NCBI GenBank assembly: GCA_021555105.2
Contig: CP134604.1
Coordinates: forward strand, 62,001 to 126,000
Direction of reading: 5' to 3'
Source: Thalassospiraceae bacterium LMO-JJ14
GTDB taxonomy: Bacteria; Pseudomonadota; Alphaproteobacteria; Rhodospirillales; Casp-alpha2
DNA length: 64,000 nt
The position numbers and the translations under genes are program-made. The first letter of the stretch is position 1. Every line of letters begins with the position of its first letter. Under the pieces are notes generated by a model. That model did no database searches, was not told the DNA's origin, and saw nothing but the letters and a program-made list of their open reading frames with translations. Positions 17,263-26,532 of the stretch are shown here, piece after piece.

Positions 17263-17988
17263 TCAGCGCAGGTTTTCGTCGGCGTTATAGGACGAGAAAT
17301 CGACCATCGTGCCGAGTACTTGCAGGTAGGCGATCAGGGCGTCGAGCTCGCTTGGTTCGCCTGGACGGCCGTCGAAATCACGGACGATCGCCCCCGGATA
17401 GCGTTCCGTCACCCCGTCGGCGCCGTCACTGTCGGGATCGACCTGGGCGAACATGTCCGCCTTGGCAACTTCGATCATTTCCGTGCTGTACGGCACGCCG
17501 ATGGCGGCGTTGGCTTTCAGGTGGTCCGCAATGTCGATGCTGCGGACCTTGTTCTCGATCAGGAACGGATAACCGGGCATCACGCTTTCCGGCACCAGGG
17601 CACGCGGATCTTCAAGGTGCGTGCGATGCCATTCGTCGGAATACTTGCCGCCAACCCGGGCAAGGTCGGGACCGGTCCGCTTCGAGCCCCACTGGAACGG
17701 ATGGTCGTACATGCTCTCGGCGGCCAGCGAGTAGTGGCCGTAACGTTCAAGCTCGTCCCTGAACGGACGCACCATCTGGCTGTGACAGTTATAGCAACCC
17801 TCACGGATATAGATGTTGCGCCCGGCAAGCTCGAGCGGGGTGTAAGGCCTGACGCCCTTCACCTTTTCGATCGTGCTTTCCAGATAGAACAGGGGCGCGA
17901 TTTCGATAATGCCGCCGATGGAGACGACGACAAGGATACCGATCACAAGAAGGATCGAATTGCGTTCAATTTTACCGTGGTCGAACAT
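17263..17988 (-). CDS. ccoO: cbb3-type cytochrome c oxidase monoheme subunit II (CcoO/FixO)
   Basis: A 241-residue membrane-anchored cytochrome c. An N-terminal helix ([23 protein letters not shown]) anchors it; the heme site is [12 protein letters not shown], followed by [26 protein letters not shown], the conserved CcoO motif, and a distal-Met SVMPGYPFL. It relays electrons from CcoP to the catalytic subunit CcoN. It begins 12 bp after ccoN. Length is normal for the family. Confidence 0.96.
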   Translation of the reverse strand: MFDHGKIERNSILLVIGILVVVSIGGIIEIAPLFYLESTIEKVKGVRPYTPLELAGRNIYIREGCYNCHSQMVRPFRDELERYGHYSLAAESMYDHPFQWGSKRTGPDLARVGGKYSDEWHRTHLEDPRALVPESVMPGYPFLIENKVRSIDIADHLKANAAIGVPYSTEMIEVAKADMFAQVDPDSDGADGVTERYPGAIVRDFDGRPGEPSELDALIAYLQVLGTMVDFSSYNADENLR

Positions 17989-18000
17989 TTTCGATCTCCT

Positions 18001-19614
18001 TTACGCGCTGGCCGTATGCGCAAGCGCATCGACATAGGGTTTTTCCGTCCGCACGTTACCTCTGGCCGTCATGAAGACGTTCCAGGCCATGATCAGCGCA
18101 CCCGCAACATAGAGGGCACCACCGAGGACACGGATAACATAGAACGGATGCATCGCCTCGACGGTTTCCGCGAAGGAATATTCGAGGAAGCCGAGCGAGT
18201 CGTACGACCGCCACATCAGACCCTGCAGGATACCGCTGACCCACATCGCCGCCGCATACAATGCGATCCCCAGCGTCGCCAGCCAGAAGTGGGCCGAGAC
18301 AAGGCGCAGCGAGTAGAGCTTTTCGCGGTTGAACATGACCGGTGCGAGGAAGTAGATCGCGCCGAAGCTGACCATGCCGACCCAGCCGAGTGCACCGGAG
18401 TGCACGTGGCCGATGGTCCAGTCGGTGTAGTGGCTCAGCGAATTCACCGCCTTGATGCTCATCAGCGGCCCTTCGAAGGTAGACATCCCGTAGAAGGCGA
18501 CGGAAATCGCCATCATGCGCAAGATCGGGTCAGTGCGCAGCTTGTCCCAGGCGCCCGAAAGCGTCATCAGGCCGTTGATCATGCCACCCCAGCTTGGCAT
18601 CCACAGCATGATCGAGAAGGTCATGCCCAAGGTCTGCGCCCAGTCGGGCAGCGCCGTATAATGCAGGTGATGCGGACCGGCCCAGATATAGAGGAAGATC
18701 AGCGACCAGAAGTGCACGATCGACAGGCGGTAGGAATAGACCGGGCGGTTGGCCTGTTTCGGCACGAAATAGTACATGATGCCGAGGAAGCCGGCCGTCA
18801 GGAAGAAGCCGACGGCGTTATGCCCGTACCACCATTGCGTCAGGGCGTCCTGAACGCCGGCGAAGACAGGATAGGATTTGGAGCCGAACCAGCTGACAGG
18901 CAGCGCCAAGTTGTTGACGATGTGCAGCATCGCGATGGTCACGATGAAGGCCAGATAGAACCAGTTGGCGACATAGATGTGAGGTTCCTTGCGCTTCCAC
19001 AGCGTGCCGAGGAAGACCAGCAGGTAAACCACCCAGACAATGGTCAGCCACAGATCGACGTACCATTCGGGTTCCGCGTATTCCTTGCCTTGCGTGACAC
19101 CGAAGACATACCCGGTGGCAGCCAGCACGATCACCAGCTGGTAGCCCCAGAACACGAACCACGGCGCATAACCGCCGGCGAGTCGCGCCTGACAGGTGCG
19201 CTGCACGACATAGAACGACGTCATAATCAGGGCATTGCCGCCGAACGCGAAAATCACCGCCGACGTGTGCAGTGGCCGAAGCCGGCCGAAATTCGTCCAT
19301 GGCAGATCGAGATTGAGCACCGGGAAGGCCAACTGCGATGCAATCACAAGCCCGACCAGAAAACCGACCACCCCCCAGAACGTAGTTGCGATCAACCCCG
19401 CCCTGATGACACCATCGTTATAATTGATCGCCGAATTCGGATTTGCAGGCCCCCCGGTATTGCCGTTGGATTTGATAACCAGAAAAACCCCGACGATACA
19501 GAACACCGTCAGCAGCATACCATGCAGATATATCGTCGTATCGACGGCGCCGGCGGACAGATAAAGCCCGAGCAACGCGCCGATCGCGAGCGGTAGAATG
19601 GTCAAAAGATTCAT
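18001..19614 (-). CDS. ccoN: cbb3-type cytochrome c oxidase catalytic subunit I (CcoN/FixN)
   Basis: A 537-residue polytopic heme-copper oxidase subunit, the proton-pumping catalytic core that reduces oxygen at low concentrations. Diagnostic regions include [17 protein letters not shown] with a heme-ligand His, [18 protein letters not shown] near the CuB site, [13 protein letters not shown] and [15 protein letters not shown] place the start at the ATG preceded by GGGGTTGAGA; an in-frame GTG 21 bp upstream lacks a good ribosome site. A perfect FNR/FixK-type box is centred 92 bp upstream, consistent with induction under low oxygen. A long antisense frame on the plus strand is only a shadow. Confidence 0.97.
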   Translation of the reverse strand: MNLLTILPLAIGALLGLYLSAGAVDTTIYLHGMLLTVFCIVGVFLVIKSNGNTGGPANPNSAINYNDGVIRAGLIATTFWGVVGFLVGLVIASQLAFPVLNLDLPWTNFGRLRPLHTSAVIFAFGGNALIMTSFYVVQRTCQARLAGGYAPWFVFWGYQLVIVLAATGYVFGVTQGKEYAEPEWYVDLWLTIVWVVYLLVFLGTLWKRKEPHIYVANWFYLAFIVTIAMLHIVNNLALPVSWFGSKSYPVFAGVQDALTQWWYGHNAVGFFLTAGFLGIMYYFVPKQANRPVYSYRLSIVHFWSLIFLYIWAGPHHLHYTALPDWAQTLGMTFSIMLWMPSWGGMINGLMTLSGAWDKLRTDPILRMMAISVAFYGMSTFEGPLMSIKAVNSLSHYTDWTIGHVHSGALGWVGMVSFGAIYFLAPVMFNREKLYSLRLVSAHFWLATLGIALYAAAMWVSGILQGLMWRSYDSLGFLEYSFAETVEAMHPFYVIRVLGGALYVAGALIMAWNVFMTARGNVRTEKPYVDALAHTASA

Positions 19615-19699
19615 TGTCTCAACCCCGTCTTGCACACAAGAGACAACGCCCGACGGACGCCGCCTAGCAGAACACTATTTATAACCGAAATTACCGACA

Positions 19700-19713
19700 T
19701 TGATTCAAATCAA
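19700..19713. promoter_or_regulatory. FNR/FixK-type anaerobox upstream of ccoN
   Basis: The sequence reads TTGAT-TCAA-ATCAA, a perfect palindromic consensus for Crp/Fnr-family oxygen regulators. It lies in the divergent spacer between ccoN and the nitroreductase gene, 86 bp upstream of the ccoN ATG and 128 bp upstream of the nitroreductase ATG. An A/T-rich tract follows it on the nitroreductase side. Known fixN/ccoN promoters use this box, so low-oxygen activation of the cbb3 operon is the natural reading; shared control of the nitroreductase is possible. Confidence 0.9.
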
Positions 19714-19841
19714 TTGAGCTGACCGCCTTTATTTTATTATTACATTATATATTTTATGAATATGTATGCTGCATTGCAAACCGTTTGCCGCTGCGGGCAT
19801 GATTGGCTGATATAAGACACATTATCAAGGAACCTGCCCCT

Positions 19842-20609
19842 ATGAGCCCCGGCATCTTTTCTTCCGGCATCGACAGCGAAACCATCAATGTACTGTTACA
19901 GCGGCGCAGCATCCGAAAATATTCGGACACCGCTGTCACGGACGCCCATGTCGACGCCATTCTGGGGGCCGCGCTCAGGGCGCCGACATCATCGAATATC
20001 CAGGCCTACAGCGTCGTCGTGGTGCGCGACCCGGCGATCAAGGAGCGCATCGCGGTGCCGTGCGGCAATCAGAAGCATATTGTCGCGTGCCCGGTTTTTC
20101 TGGCGTTTCTGGCCGACCTGACACGGATCGAGGCGGCGTTTCAGCGGCACGGACATAGCGCCGACGACAACAATCTTGAACTCGGACTGGTCGCGACCAT
20201 CGATGCGGCACTGGTCGGCATGGCGGCGTATGTTTCCGCCGAATCGCTGGGCATTCAGGGCGTCATGATCGGCGCCATGCGCAACAAGCCCGAGGAAATC
20301 GCAGAAATCCTCAATCTCCCGAAGCGGGTCTATGCGGTGTTCGGCATGTGTCTCGGCTTCCCCGACGAAGCGCCGAAGCAGAAGCCCCGCATGCCGCAGA
20401 GCGGCATCGTGCATCGCGAGCGCTATGATGCCGAGGCCTCGCTTGCCGCGCTCGACCCCTATGACGCCCAGTTGAAGGCGCACTATGACGACATCGGCAA
20501 GGCAACGACCGCGGCGTCATGGACCGACGAGGTCGACGCCAAGTTCTCGGCCCGGCCCCGCGACGGCCTCAGGGCCGCGCTCAAGGCGCGTGGCTTCGGT
20601 TTTACTTAA
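19842..20609 (+). CDS. NAD(P)H-dependent nitroreductase-family oxidoreductase
   Basis: A 255-residue FMN-binding protein of the NfsA-like group. Typical regions are LLQRRSIRKYSDTAV (phosphate-binding Arg residues), RAPTSSNIQAYSVVVV, and ESLGIQGVMIGAMRNKPEEI. Such enzymes reduce nitroaromatics, quinones or flavins in the cytoplasm. I chose the ATG at 19842, which has AAGGAA eight bases upstream and gives the normal short N-terminus; a TTG 13 codons earlier has no such site. The 3' end overlaps the convergent endonuclease-like gene by 8 bp. Physiological substrate is not evident. Confidence 0.88.
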   Translation: MSPGIFSSGIDSETINVLLQRRSIRKYSDTAVTDAHVDAILGAALRAPTSSNIQAYSVVVVRDPAIKERIAVPCGNQKHIVACPVFLAFLADLTRIEAAFQRHGHSADDNNLELGLVATIDAALVGMAAYVSAESLGIQGVMIGAMRNKPEEIAEILNLPKRVYAVFGMCLGFPDEAPKQKPRMPQSGIVHRERYDAEASLAALDPYDAQLKAHYDDIGKATTAASWTDEVDAKFSARPRDGLRAALKARGFGFT

Positions 20610-21528
20610 AGGAAATGCCGGCTTCCAGCGCCATGTGATCGGAATTGAAACTGCCGAGGCGTTCGACTGAAACGCCGAGCGGCCCGCGCGTGAAGAAATG
20701 ATCGATGGAAATGCCGAACGGGCCGATTTCCATAGGCCACGTCGCGCGCAGCCCGGTTTGCCTGTTGTGCAGCCCCGTCGCCGCGACAAGCCGCCGGAAA
20801 GCGGCTGACGACGGCGCGGCGTTCATATCGCCGGCCATGATTACCGCGCCGTCAAGGCTACGGATCATCTTGCCCAGTGCCGCCACCTGTTTGTTCTGGC
20901 GCATGGCGCCGTCGGCCGACACTGCTTTTCTGATATGCACGGCGACGATGTGAAACGGCGGGCCGCCGTCGATCCCGTCGAACGCGGCCCAGATCACCGG
21001 CGGCGTGTGATCGAAGAACTTCTGCGTTTTCACACTGCGCCACGGGCGTTTCGACAGCAAAGACACCTGGCAGCCGACATCGTCGCAGGTATCGTCGTGC
21101 ATTTGATAGGGATACAGCTCGTCGAGCGCCTTCATGTGACGCCGCCAGCCGGGGGCCGTCTCGGACAGTATGAGAACGTCGGCATTGCGCGCCTTGAGCA
21201 TGGCGACACCGGCCCCGGGGTCGGATGAGCGGTAAAACACATTCCAACTCAGGATGCGGAGATCCGGATCGCCGGCCGGGGCCGTCTCGAACGGGATGTC
21301 GCGCAGCAACGGCGCCCCCGCGAGGACAATGATGCCGGCGCAAAGCACCGCGAAACGGCGCTGTCCCAGCAGCACAAAAAGGACACCTAAGCCCGTGCCC
21401 GCGATCACAATGTGCGGTCGGAAGTGCGCCGGCAGATCGAGCCACCAGGCAAAGCCGCCGAAATACGCCAGCACCGACACGACGAGTAGCGCCACGGCCA
21501 TCGATACGAGGAGCTTACAGAATTTCAT
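20602..21528 (-). CDS. Membrane-anchored endonuclease/exonuclease/phosphatase-family protein
   Basis: A 308-residue protein with an N-terminal membrane region of two to three helices (LLVSMAVALLVVSVLAYFGG, HIVIAGTGLGVLFVLL, FAVLCAGIIVLAG) and a C-terminal EEP domain of about 220 residues. Domain motifs are LRILSWNVFYR (Asn), DVLILSETAPGW (metal-binding Glu), AVIMAGDMNAAPSS (D-x-N) and SDHMALEAGIS (terminal Asp-His). This resembles the YafD-type membrane EEP proteins. The catalytic domain probably faces the periplasm, but the substrate (phosphodiester lipid, nucleic acid or other) is unknown. It overlaps the nitroreductase convergently. Confidence 0.85.
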   Translation of the reverse strand: MKFCKLLVSMAVALLVVSVLAYFGGFAWWLDLPAHFRPHIVIAGTGLGVLFVLLGQRRFAVLCAGIIVLAGAPLLRDIPFETAPAGDPDLRILSWNVFYRSSDPGAGVAMLKARNADVLILSETAPGWRRHMKALDELYPYQMHDDTCDDVGCQVSLLSKRPWRSVKTQKFFDHTPPVIWAAFDGIDGGPPFHIVAVHIRKAVSADGAMRQNKQVAALGKMIRSLDGAVIMAGDMNAAPSSAAFRRLVAATGLHNRQTGLRATWPMEIGPFGISIDHFFTRGPLGVSVERLGSFNSDHMALEAGISFK

Positions 21529-21662
21529 CGGACCCCCATGCGGGAATGTTTGCGCCGCAGGCCGGCAGGGAAGGCGAAGATAGGGCGTCAGATGCCGGTT
21601 TTAAAAGGGAGAATGCTTATTATCGGAAATGCCGGAGCAGATGAACGCCGGCGGCGGCCGCA

Positions 21663-22028
21663 TCACTTGTTGAGCAGCTTGGCAACGGCGCCGAGAATTT
21701 GTTCGGCATTGATCGGTTTCGCGATATAGCGGTCGCACCCGGCATTGTGAATGTCTTCGGTGGTTTCCGGCGATCTTGATCCGGTCAGGGCGATGATCGG
21801 TATGTTTTTGGTGCCGGGGTGCGAGCGCAGAACCGGGGCGATCTCCAGGCCGGTCATTTTCGGCATCACCATATCCAGCACAATCAGATCGGGGCGGACA
21901 TCGCGGGCCGTTTTAATGGCCGTGTCGCCGTCTCCGGCCTCGATGACCTCATGCCCGTCCTGCTGCAGAATCTGGCGCAGGATATCGCGGATCAGTTCTT
22001 CATCGTCGACGACTAGAATTTTTCCCAT
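21663..22028 (-). CDS. Single-domain response regulator (CheY-like)
   Basis: A 121-residue receiver domain with nothing attached: acidic pair in ILVVDDEE, phosphoacceptor Asp in LIVLDMVMPKMTG, Thr/Ser in IALTGSRS and Lys in YIAKPINAEQIL. Start is the ATG with AGGAG seven bases upstream; the longer frame adds an unlikely MERPGAG. Such stand-alone receivers pass phosphate between histidine kinases and other proteins in alphaproteobacteria. No kinase is adjacent; the next gene upstream is another receiver protein. Confidence 0.9.
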   Translation of the reverse strand: MGKILVVDDEELIRDILRQILQQDGHEVIEAGDGDTAIKTARDVRPDLIVLDMVMPKMTGLEIAPVLRSHPGTKNIPIIALTGSRSPETTEDIHNAGCDRYIAKPINAEQILGAVAKLLNK

Positions 22029-22088
22029 ACCTGCTCCTGGCCGCTCCAATATGGTTCACAACGCCGGAAATCGGTTCGCAATACAAGC

Positions 22089-22574
22089 TTAAGCGTCACA
22101 TTTACGCTTTTTATGTTCCGGCGCAACCATGCGCGAGCGTCTGTCGGGACCGAAAAAGTCCTGGGTTTTAACAAATTTCTTTTTCGTCTCGATTATCTTG
22201 CACAAGTGCTGATAAATCGTCCTCGGTGAATACGGCTTGGCCAGAAAATCCGTCGTCCCGGAATCCCGGGCAACGACGACGTTGGTGTATTCCGTCATCG
22301 ACGTCGTGATGATGACCGGGACGAAGACGTTCCGGCTTTCCGCGTCATGACGCAGCCGCCACAGAAGCTGCAACCCGTCATAACCTGGCCCCCAGTCTAT
22401 GATGACCACGTCCGGGCTTGAGTTCTGAAAAGCGTTCCAGGCCTCGTTGATCGGGCCTGCATCTATGATCTGCCCGACCTTCAGGGTGCGCAGAATACTT
22501 TTGATCGTCAGCCGCAGAAATGAATTCTGTTCGGCAACCAGAACGACGAGAGAGGAGAGGTCGTAATGTTTCAT
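22089..22574 (-). CDS. Receiver-domain protein with basic C-terminal tail
   Basis: A 161-residue protein with a receiver fold: VVLVAEQNSFLR in place of the usual DD pair, phosphoacceptor region VVIIDWGPGYDGLQLL, IITTSMTEY with the Thr, and FLAKPYSPRTI with the Lys. The first acidic pair is reduced (AEQ), so metal binding may be weak. The tail contains FFGPDRRSRM, a motif I associate with alphaproteobacterial CheY-like proteins, and ends Lys/Arg-rich. It lies 60 bp ahead of the CheY-like gene on the same strand. Kinase and output are unknown. Confidence 0.8.
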   Translation of the reverse strand: MKHYDLSSLVVLVAEQNSFLRLTIKSILRTLKVGQIIDAGPINEAWNAFQNSSPDVVIIDWGPGYDGLQLLWRLRHDAESRNVFVPVIITTSMTEYTNVVVARDSGTTDFLAKPYSPRTIYQHLCKIIETKKKFVKTQDFFGPDRRSRMVAPEHKKRKCDA

Positions 22575-22866
22575 GACCGGGACCCGATTAAAAAAAATCG
22601 CAGGGTAAATCTCTCATATCCAATTGAATGAATGTATCCGTACTTATACGCAGTCCCGGCCCTGCGGCGGACCAGGAGGGGGATCGCTGGGGCACGCCCC
22701 ATGCCGTGACGGCGCCCGGAGAATCTGATATCGGAGTTCATGCTTGTATTGATGGTTGGGGCGAGCGGATATGAAGATGGTGGCAGGTGCAGCAGGTTCC
22801 GCCGATTTACGGGTCGCGTTCGACCGCCGCCGCGCCTGGCGACCGTGATCGTCTGAAGCACATAGG

Positions 22867-24222
22867 ATGGCCTTCCATCAACCCGAATTCCTGGTATTCC
22901 TGGTTGCCGTCGTCCTGAGCTTCCGCTGGGCGCCGGCGCGAGCGCGCGCCTGGATCCTGCTCGGCGCCAGTATCGTCGTCTACGCATGGGCCGGATGGCG
23001 CGATATGGCAATCGTGACAACGGTCCTTGCCGTCAATATCGGACTGTGGCTGTCACCGTTCGCGCGCAAGGTGCGCATTACCCTGGCCACGGTTTTTTCC
23101 CTGGGCGCCCTCTTCAGCTTCAAGTACGCGACATTGGTGCTGGGGCACCCTCTGTTCGCGGACAATAGCCTGCCGCTGGGCATCTCGTTCTATGTCTTTC
23201 AACTGATTGCCTGGCAGGTGGACACGCCGCAAGCCCGGCCCGGCGCGGTCCGGTTCGTACCGCAAATCGCTCTTTTCGTGAAGTTCTTTCCGCAGCTCGT
23301 CGCAGGCCCGATCGTCCGTTATCACGAGCTGATGCCGCAGTTGAAACGGCTCTTTCAAGGGGCCCTTCCACGTCAGCGGCTTGTGCTGGTGGCACTGGGG
23401 CTTGTGCTGGTGGGCCTGTTCAAGAAGCGCTTCCTGGCAGATCCGTTGGCCGGGTTCGTCGATCAGGTGTTCCAGATCGGACCGCAATCTCTGGTCGATG
23501 CCTGGATCGGTGCCGGCGCTTTCGCCTTTCAGATTTATTTCGATTTTTCCGGCTACAGCGACATGGCGGTCGGCATGGGGCTGCTGTTCGGGCTCAAGCT
23601 GCCGCGGAATTTCATCGCGCCATATCTCACCACCAATCCAACCGATTTCTGGCGCCGCTGGCACATCACGCTTTCCACCTGGATTCGCGATTACCTCTAT
23701 ATCCCGCTCGGGGGCGCCAAAAGAGGCGTGTGGCTGCTGGTCGTGGTTATGGCGATCGCCGGCCTGTGGCACGGCGCAAACGTCACGTTCATTATGTGGG
23801 GGGTGATGTGGGGGGTGTATTGTGCCGTCCACCGCTTGACGCGTGAGCACCTGCGATTTCCGAAAGCCTTGGCCTGGAGCGGTCATATGGCCATCGTGCT
23901 TGCACTTTGGGTGATCTTTCGTGCCGACAGCCTGGAGGCCGCCGGCAGCTATCTGGCGGTGATGGCCGGCCTGAACGCGCCGCTCCTGTCGGTCGAGCCG
24001 TGGTTCAACGCCGGCGGGGCGGCGGCCGGCCTGGCAGCCCTGATGGCCCTGCACTGGCTGGAACGGCGGACTCTCGTCGCGGCGGATGCACGGCCGATAC
24101 TGCTGCGGCTGAGAACCTACGAGCGCCCCTGGGTTCAGGCCGCGCTCTGGGGGCTCATCGTCTTTGTCTATCTTATGCCGCAATTCACGGGGTTGAACCC
24201 CTTCATCTATTTCCGGTTCTGA
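22867..24222 (+). CDS. MBOAT-family O-acyltransferase (AlgI-like)
   Basis: A 451-residue polytopic membrane protein. It carries the MBOAT landmarks FFPQLVAGPIVRYHELMPQL, DFWRRWHITLSTWIRDYLYIPLGG with the first active-site His, and AGLWHGANVTFIMWG with the second invariant His. Such proteins transfer acyl groups, often acetyl, across the inner membrane to exopolysaccharide, LPS or peptidoglycan. The next gene, 2 bp downstream, encodes an SGNH-like protein with an N-terminal signal anchor, the usual periplasmic partner that places the acyl group on the substrate. The target polymer is not known. Confidence 0.9.
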   Translation: MAFHQPEFLVFLVAVVLSFRWAPARARAWILLGASIVVYAWAGWRDMAIVTTVLAVNIGLWLSPFARKVRITLATVFSLGALFSFKYATLVLGHPLFADNSLPLGISFYVFQLIAWQVDTPQARPGAVRFVPQIALFVKFFPQLVAGPIVRYHELMPQLKRLFQGALPRQRLVLVALGLVLVGLFKKRFLADPLAGFVDQVFQIGPQSLVDAWIGAGAFAFQIYFDFSGYSDMAVGMGLLFGLKLPRNFIAPYLTTNPTDFWRRWHITLSTWIRDYLYIPLGGAKRGVWLLVVVMAIAGLWHGANVTFIMWGVMWGVYCAVHRLTREHLRFPKALAWSGHMAIVLALWVIFRADSLEAAGSYLAVMAGLNAPLLSVEPWFNAGGAAAGLAALMALHWLERRTLVAADARPILLRLRTYERPWVQAALWGLIVFVYLMPQFTGLNPFIYFRF

Positions 24223-24224
24223 AC

Positions 24225-25397
24225 ATGCGCTGTATCAAACTTATTGCTCAATGGTTATTCGGCCTGATCGTCGCGGCGACAATCGGCGAAGGCTATCTGC
24301 GTCTGGTCGCAGAAACACCCCTGTGGCATTTCATGCCATTGGTTTCGCCACAGGCGCTGCGGCCAAGTCCGCACGCTGACGTGGACTACCTGCCCGGCGC
24401 CAAGCTCCTGAATTTCCGCGAGAACCGGGCCTGGACCTACATCGACAGCGATGGCCTGCCGGGAGCCAGCCTGCCGCCGCGTCCCGCCGACCGGCCGCTC
24501 ATCGCACTTCTCGGCAACAGCATGGCCGCCGGAGAACAGGTCCCGGAGGGCCGCCGCTTTCCTTTCCTTCTGCCCGCCGCGCTGGCACGTCACGGCATCG
24601 AAGTATCCGTTGCGTCGCTGGCCATGCCTGGGGCCACACCGCCCCGCATGCTGGCGCGTCTGCAGGAAAAGGCACCGGTGCTTCATCCCGCATACGTCCT
24701 CGGCGTATTTTCACTGGAAAATCTTTTCGGCGGCCGCACGGTCTGGGCCGGCGAGGCCATCCGCATGGCGAAGCGGGAAGATGGCCGGTACCAGCTCATC
24801 AACGACTCGCAGAAGCGCTACGAGGCGCTCATGTCGAGTCCGCTCTTCCGTATCAAATCGTGGCTCAAGGATCATTTCCGCCTGTACAAGATGCTGGCGG
24901 ACTTCGCTGACATCCATGACATGCATGCCACGGCGGCTGTGGCACCGCCGCTGAGCGTGGAAGAAGGATGCACCGGCATGTGGCGGACCCTGGCCCGCCT
25001 GGCGGGCGAAGATGAAGCATCCGATGCCTGGGGGGTCGCCCGCGCCATCGGCGTGGCTTTCGACGATGCGTTGCGGCGCCTGAACATCTCCGGGCGTATC
25101 GCCATCTATCTGCATACCCGTGCAACTCCGTCCTGCATCCGCGACCTCGGCGGGGAGCCGGGCCTGGCCCGGGTGCGCACGCGAATAGTTGACGCGATCG
25201 CTGGACCGAGACTGGACGTCGCGTTCCTCGAGGACGCGATCCCCGGCAACACACTCCGGCCCCATTACGGGTTCGGCGCCGAGCGGGGCGCCGGTCATCT
25301 GAACGAAAACGGCCACGCTGCCTGGAGCCGCGCACTGGCAAATGGACTGCTTTCTTCTTCACTCCTGCGAGACGCCCTTGCCGACGGGCCGAAGTGA
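24225..25397 (+). CDS. Secreted/anchored SGNH-hydrolase-like protein, partner of the MBOAT acyltransferase
   Basis: A 390-residue protein with an N-terminal signal anchor (LIAQWLFGLIVAATIGEGYLRLV). Block I of the SGNH fold is visible as LIALLGNSMAAGEQVPE (GNS in place of GDS), and near the C-terminus GHLNENGHAAWSRALA gives the catalytic His region with the DxxH Asp apparently replaced. The start ATG is two bases after the stop of the acyltransferase gene; the frame is open much further upstream but that part is antisense-like overlap. The pair resembles AlgI/AlgX-type polysaccharide acetylation modules. Ser to substrate chemistry is inferred from the family. Confidence 0.8.
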   Translation: MRCIKLIAQWLFGLIVAATIGEGYLRLVAETPLWHFMPLVSPQALRPSPHADVDYLPGAKLLNFRENRAWTYIDSDGLPGASLPPRPADRPLIALLGNSMAAGEQVPEGRRFPFLLPAALARHGIEVSVASLAMPGATPPRMLARLQEKAPVLHPAYVLGVFSLENLFGGRTVWAGEAIRMAKREDGRYQLINDSQKRYEALMSSPLFRIKSWLKDHFRLYKMLADFADIHDMHATAAVAPPLSVEEGCTGMWRTLARLAGEDEASDAWGVARAIGVAFDDALRRLNISGRIAIYLHTRATPSCIRDLGGEPGLARVRTRIVDAIAGPRLDVAFLEDAIPGNTLRPHYGFGAERGAGHLNENGHAAWSRALANGLLSSSLLRDALADGPK

Positions 25398-25691
25398 AGT
25401 TCCTTTGTAATACACGATCCTGCAAGGCGATGGTTAAGTCATCCACCGCCGGATCGTTCGAAAGTCATTTACCTTCCGTATTCGGGCGGGCGTGTTGCGG
25501 GGTATCGTTGGGGGGGCGCGTCCACGGGGGCAAATTAAAACGTTGAGCTTTGATAAGAACGGCGGGCTTTACCACGCCATATGACCAGGCCGGCTAAGCA
25601 ATTCGAACGCTCCCCGGTTTTGCTTTCTTTGTAACAACTAGTCTGTACGATTATACTCAGCACAGCTTTGAGGGTTTGGCGGAGTTTTCCG

Positions 25692-26270
25692 ATGGTTTCA
25701 AAAAAGGACGATATCGTCGAAGCCGCAAAAAACCTTTTGTGGCAGGTCGGATACGAATCCATGAGCCCCCGCATGGTGCTTAAGGCCAGCGGTGCCGGTC
25801 AGGGGAGCATGTATCACCACTTCGAGACGAAGGCCGACCTGAGCGCGTACGCATTGGAGGAAATCGAACGCGAGCTTACCGAAGAGTTCGATGCCGTCCT
25901 TGCCTCGCAGGCGGATCCCATCGACAAAATTACGGCATACCTCAAGGTGAAACGCGACGGCGTCAACGGCTGCCGCCTCGGCCGTTTGGCCAATGAACAA
26001 TCTGTTCTGGAGGGATCCCTGCGGGTCCCGATCGCGCGTTACTTTAAACATGTCGAGCACGAGATCGAGCGCGTTCTGATAGATGCGCAGCAAGCGGGAC
26101 GGCTGGACGACACGATGAAGGCCAAGGATATCGCCACGGCCATCGTCGCCGTCGTACAGGGCGGCTTCGCTCTCAGCCGGATCAACGGCAACTCCGCCAA
26201 GATTCGCCAAGCAAGCCGTGGCGCGCTTGTCCTGCTTGAACATGCCGTCAAGCCGGACACGGGCGCATAA
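25692..26270 (+). CDS. TetR-family transcriptional regulator
   Basis: A 192-residue TetR protein: N-terminal HTH in IVEAAKNLLWQVGYESMSPRMVLKASGAGQGSMYHHFETKADL, and a helical ligand-binding domain with CRLGRLANEQSV, typical of the AcrR/YcdC-like group with conserved C-x-LG. The start is ATG with GGAG upstream; an earlier in-frame codon is less likely. The downstream gene it would be expected to control is a ruined glutathione S-transferase, preceded by a TACC-TACT-GGTA palindrome. The regulator itself is intact. Confidence 0.9.
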   Translation: MVSKKDDIVEAAKNLLWQVGYESMSPRMVLKASGAGQGSMYHHFETKADLSAYALEEIERELTEEFDAVLASQADPIDKITAYLKVKRDGVNGCRLGRLANEQSVLEGSLRVPIARYFKHVEHEIERVLIDAQQAGRLDDTMKAKDIATAIVAVVQGGFALSRINGNSAKIRQASRGALVLLEHAVKPDTGA

Positions 26271-26351
26271 ACAACCAGGCATCTGCGCGACAGCACATAC
26301 CATCATCACCGACACCGAAGAACCGTTACGGTCTGCATTTGTAATTGATTG

Positions 26352-26363
26352 TACCTACTGGTA
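26352..26363. promoter_or_regulatory. Candidate TetR operator before the GST remnant
   Basis: TACC-TACT-GGTA forms a short dyad 29 bp before the ATG of the glutathione S-transferase remnant and 82 bp after the end of the TetR gene. Position and shape suit a TetR operator overlapping a promoter, but no second copy was found to strengthen the call. Confidence 0.35.
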
Positions 26364-26391
26364 TGTATCTCTCTTCAATGGAGGCGGCAAC

Positions 26392-26532
26392 ATGAAACTC
26401 ATATACGGATTACCTTCCCCTTACTCCCGCAAGGCGTGAATGGCGGTAATTTAAAAAGGCCTTGAGGGCATGATCGAAACGATCGCCTGCAACCCCTTCG
26501 AGGATCCCGGTACAATTCGCGCCGCCAACACC
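26392..26532 (+). pseudogene. Glutathione S-transferase, N-terminal remnant with two in-frame stops
   Basis: GGAGGC precedes an ATG that starts MKLIYGLPSPYSRKA, the classic GST N-terminus. The frame then hits TGA (codon 16) and TAA (codon 21) but continues in the same frame as KGLEGMIETIACNPFEDPG and TIRAAN, the next segment of a GST thioredoxin-like domain. The stops fit single substitutions of CGA (Arg) and GAA (Glu). After RAAN the similarity ceases; the expected PLGKVPAL segment and the whole helical domain are missing. The frame itself runs to a TAA at 26574. It lies downstream of an intact TetR gene with a possible operator between them. Confidence 0.75.

Noticed and set aside
17320-19596. 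758-codon plus-strand frame
   Set aside because: It lies wholly antisense to ccoO and ccoN, has His/Arg/Asp-rich composition typical of G+C-rich shadow frames, and matches no family.
23907-24224. Upstream extension of the SGNH-like gene
   Set aside because: The frame is open there but overlaps the acyltransferase gene, and the natural signal anchor begins at the ATG two bases after its stop.
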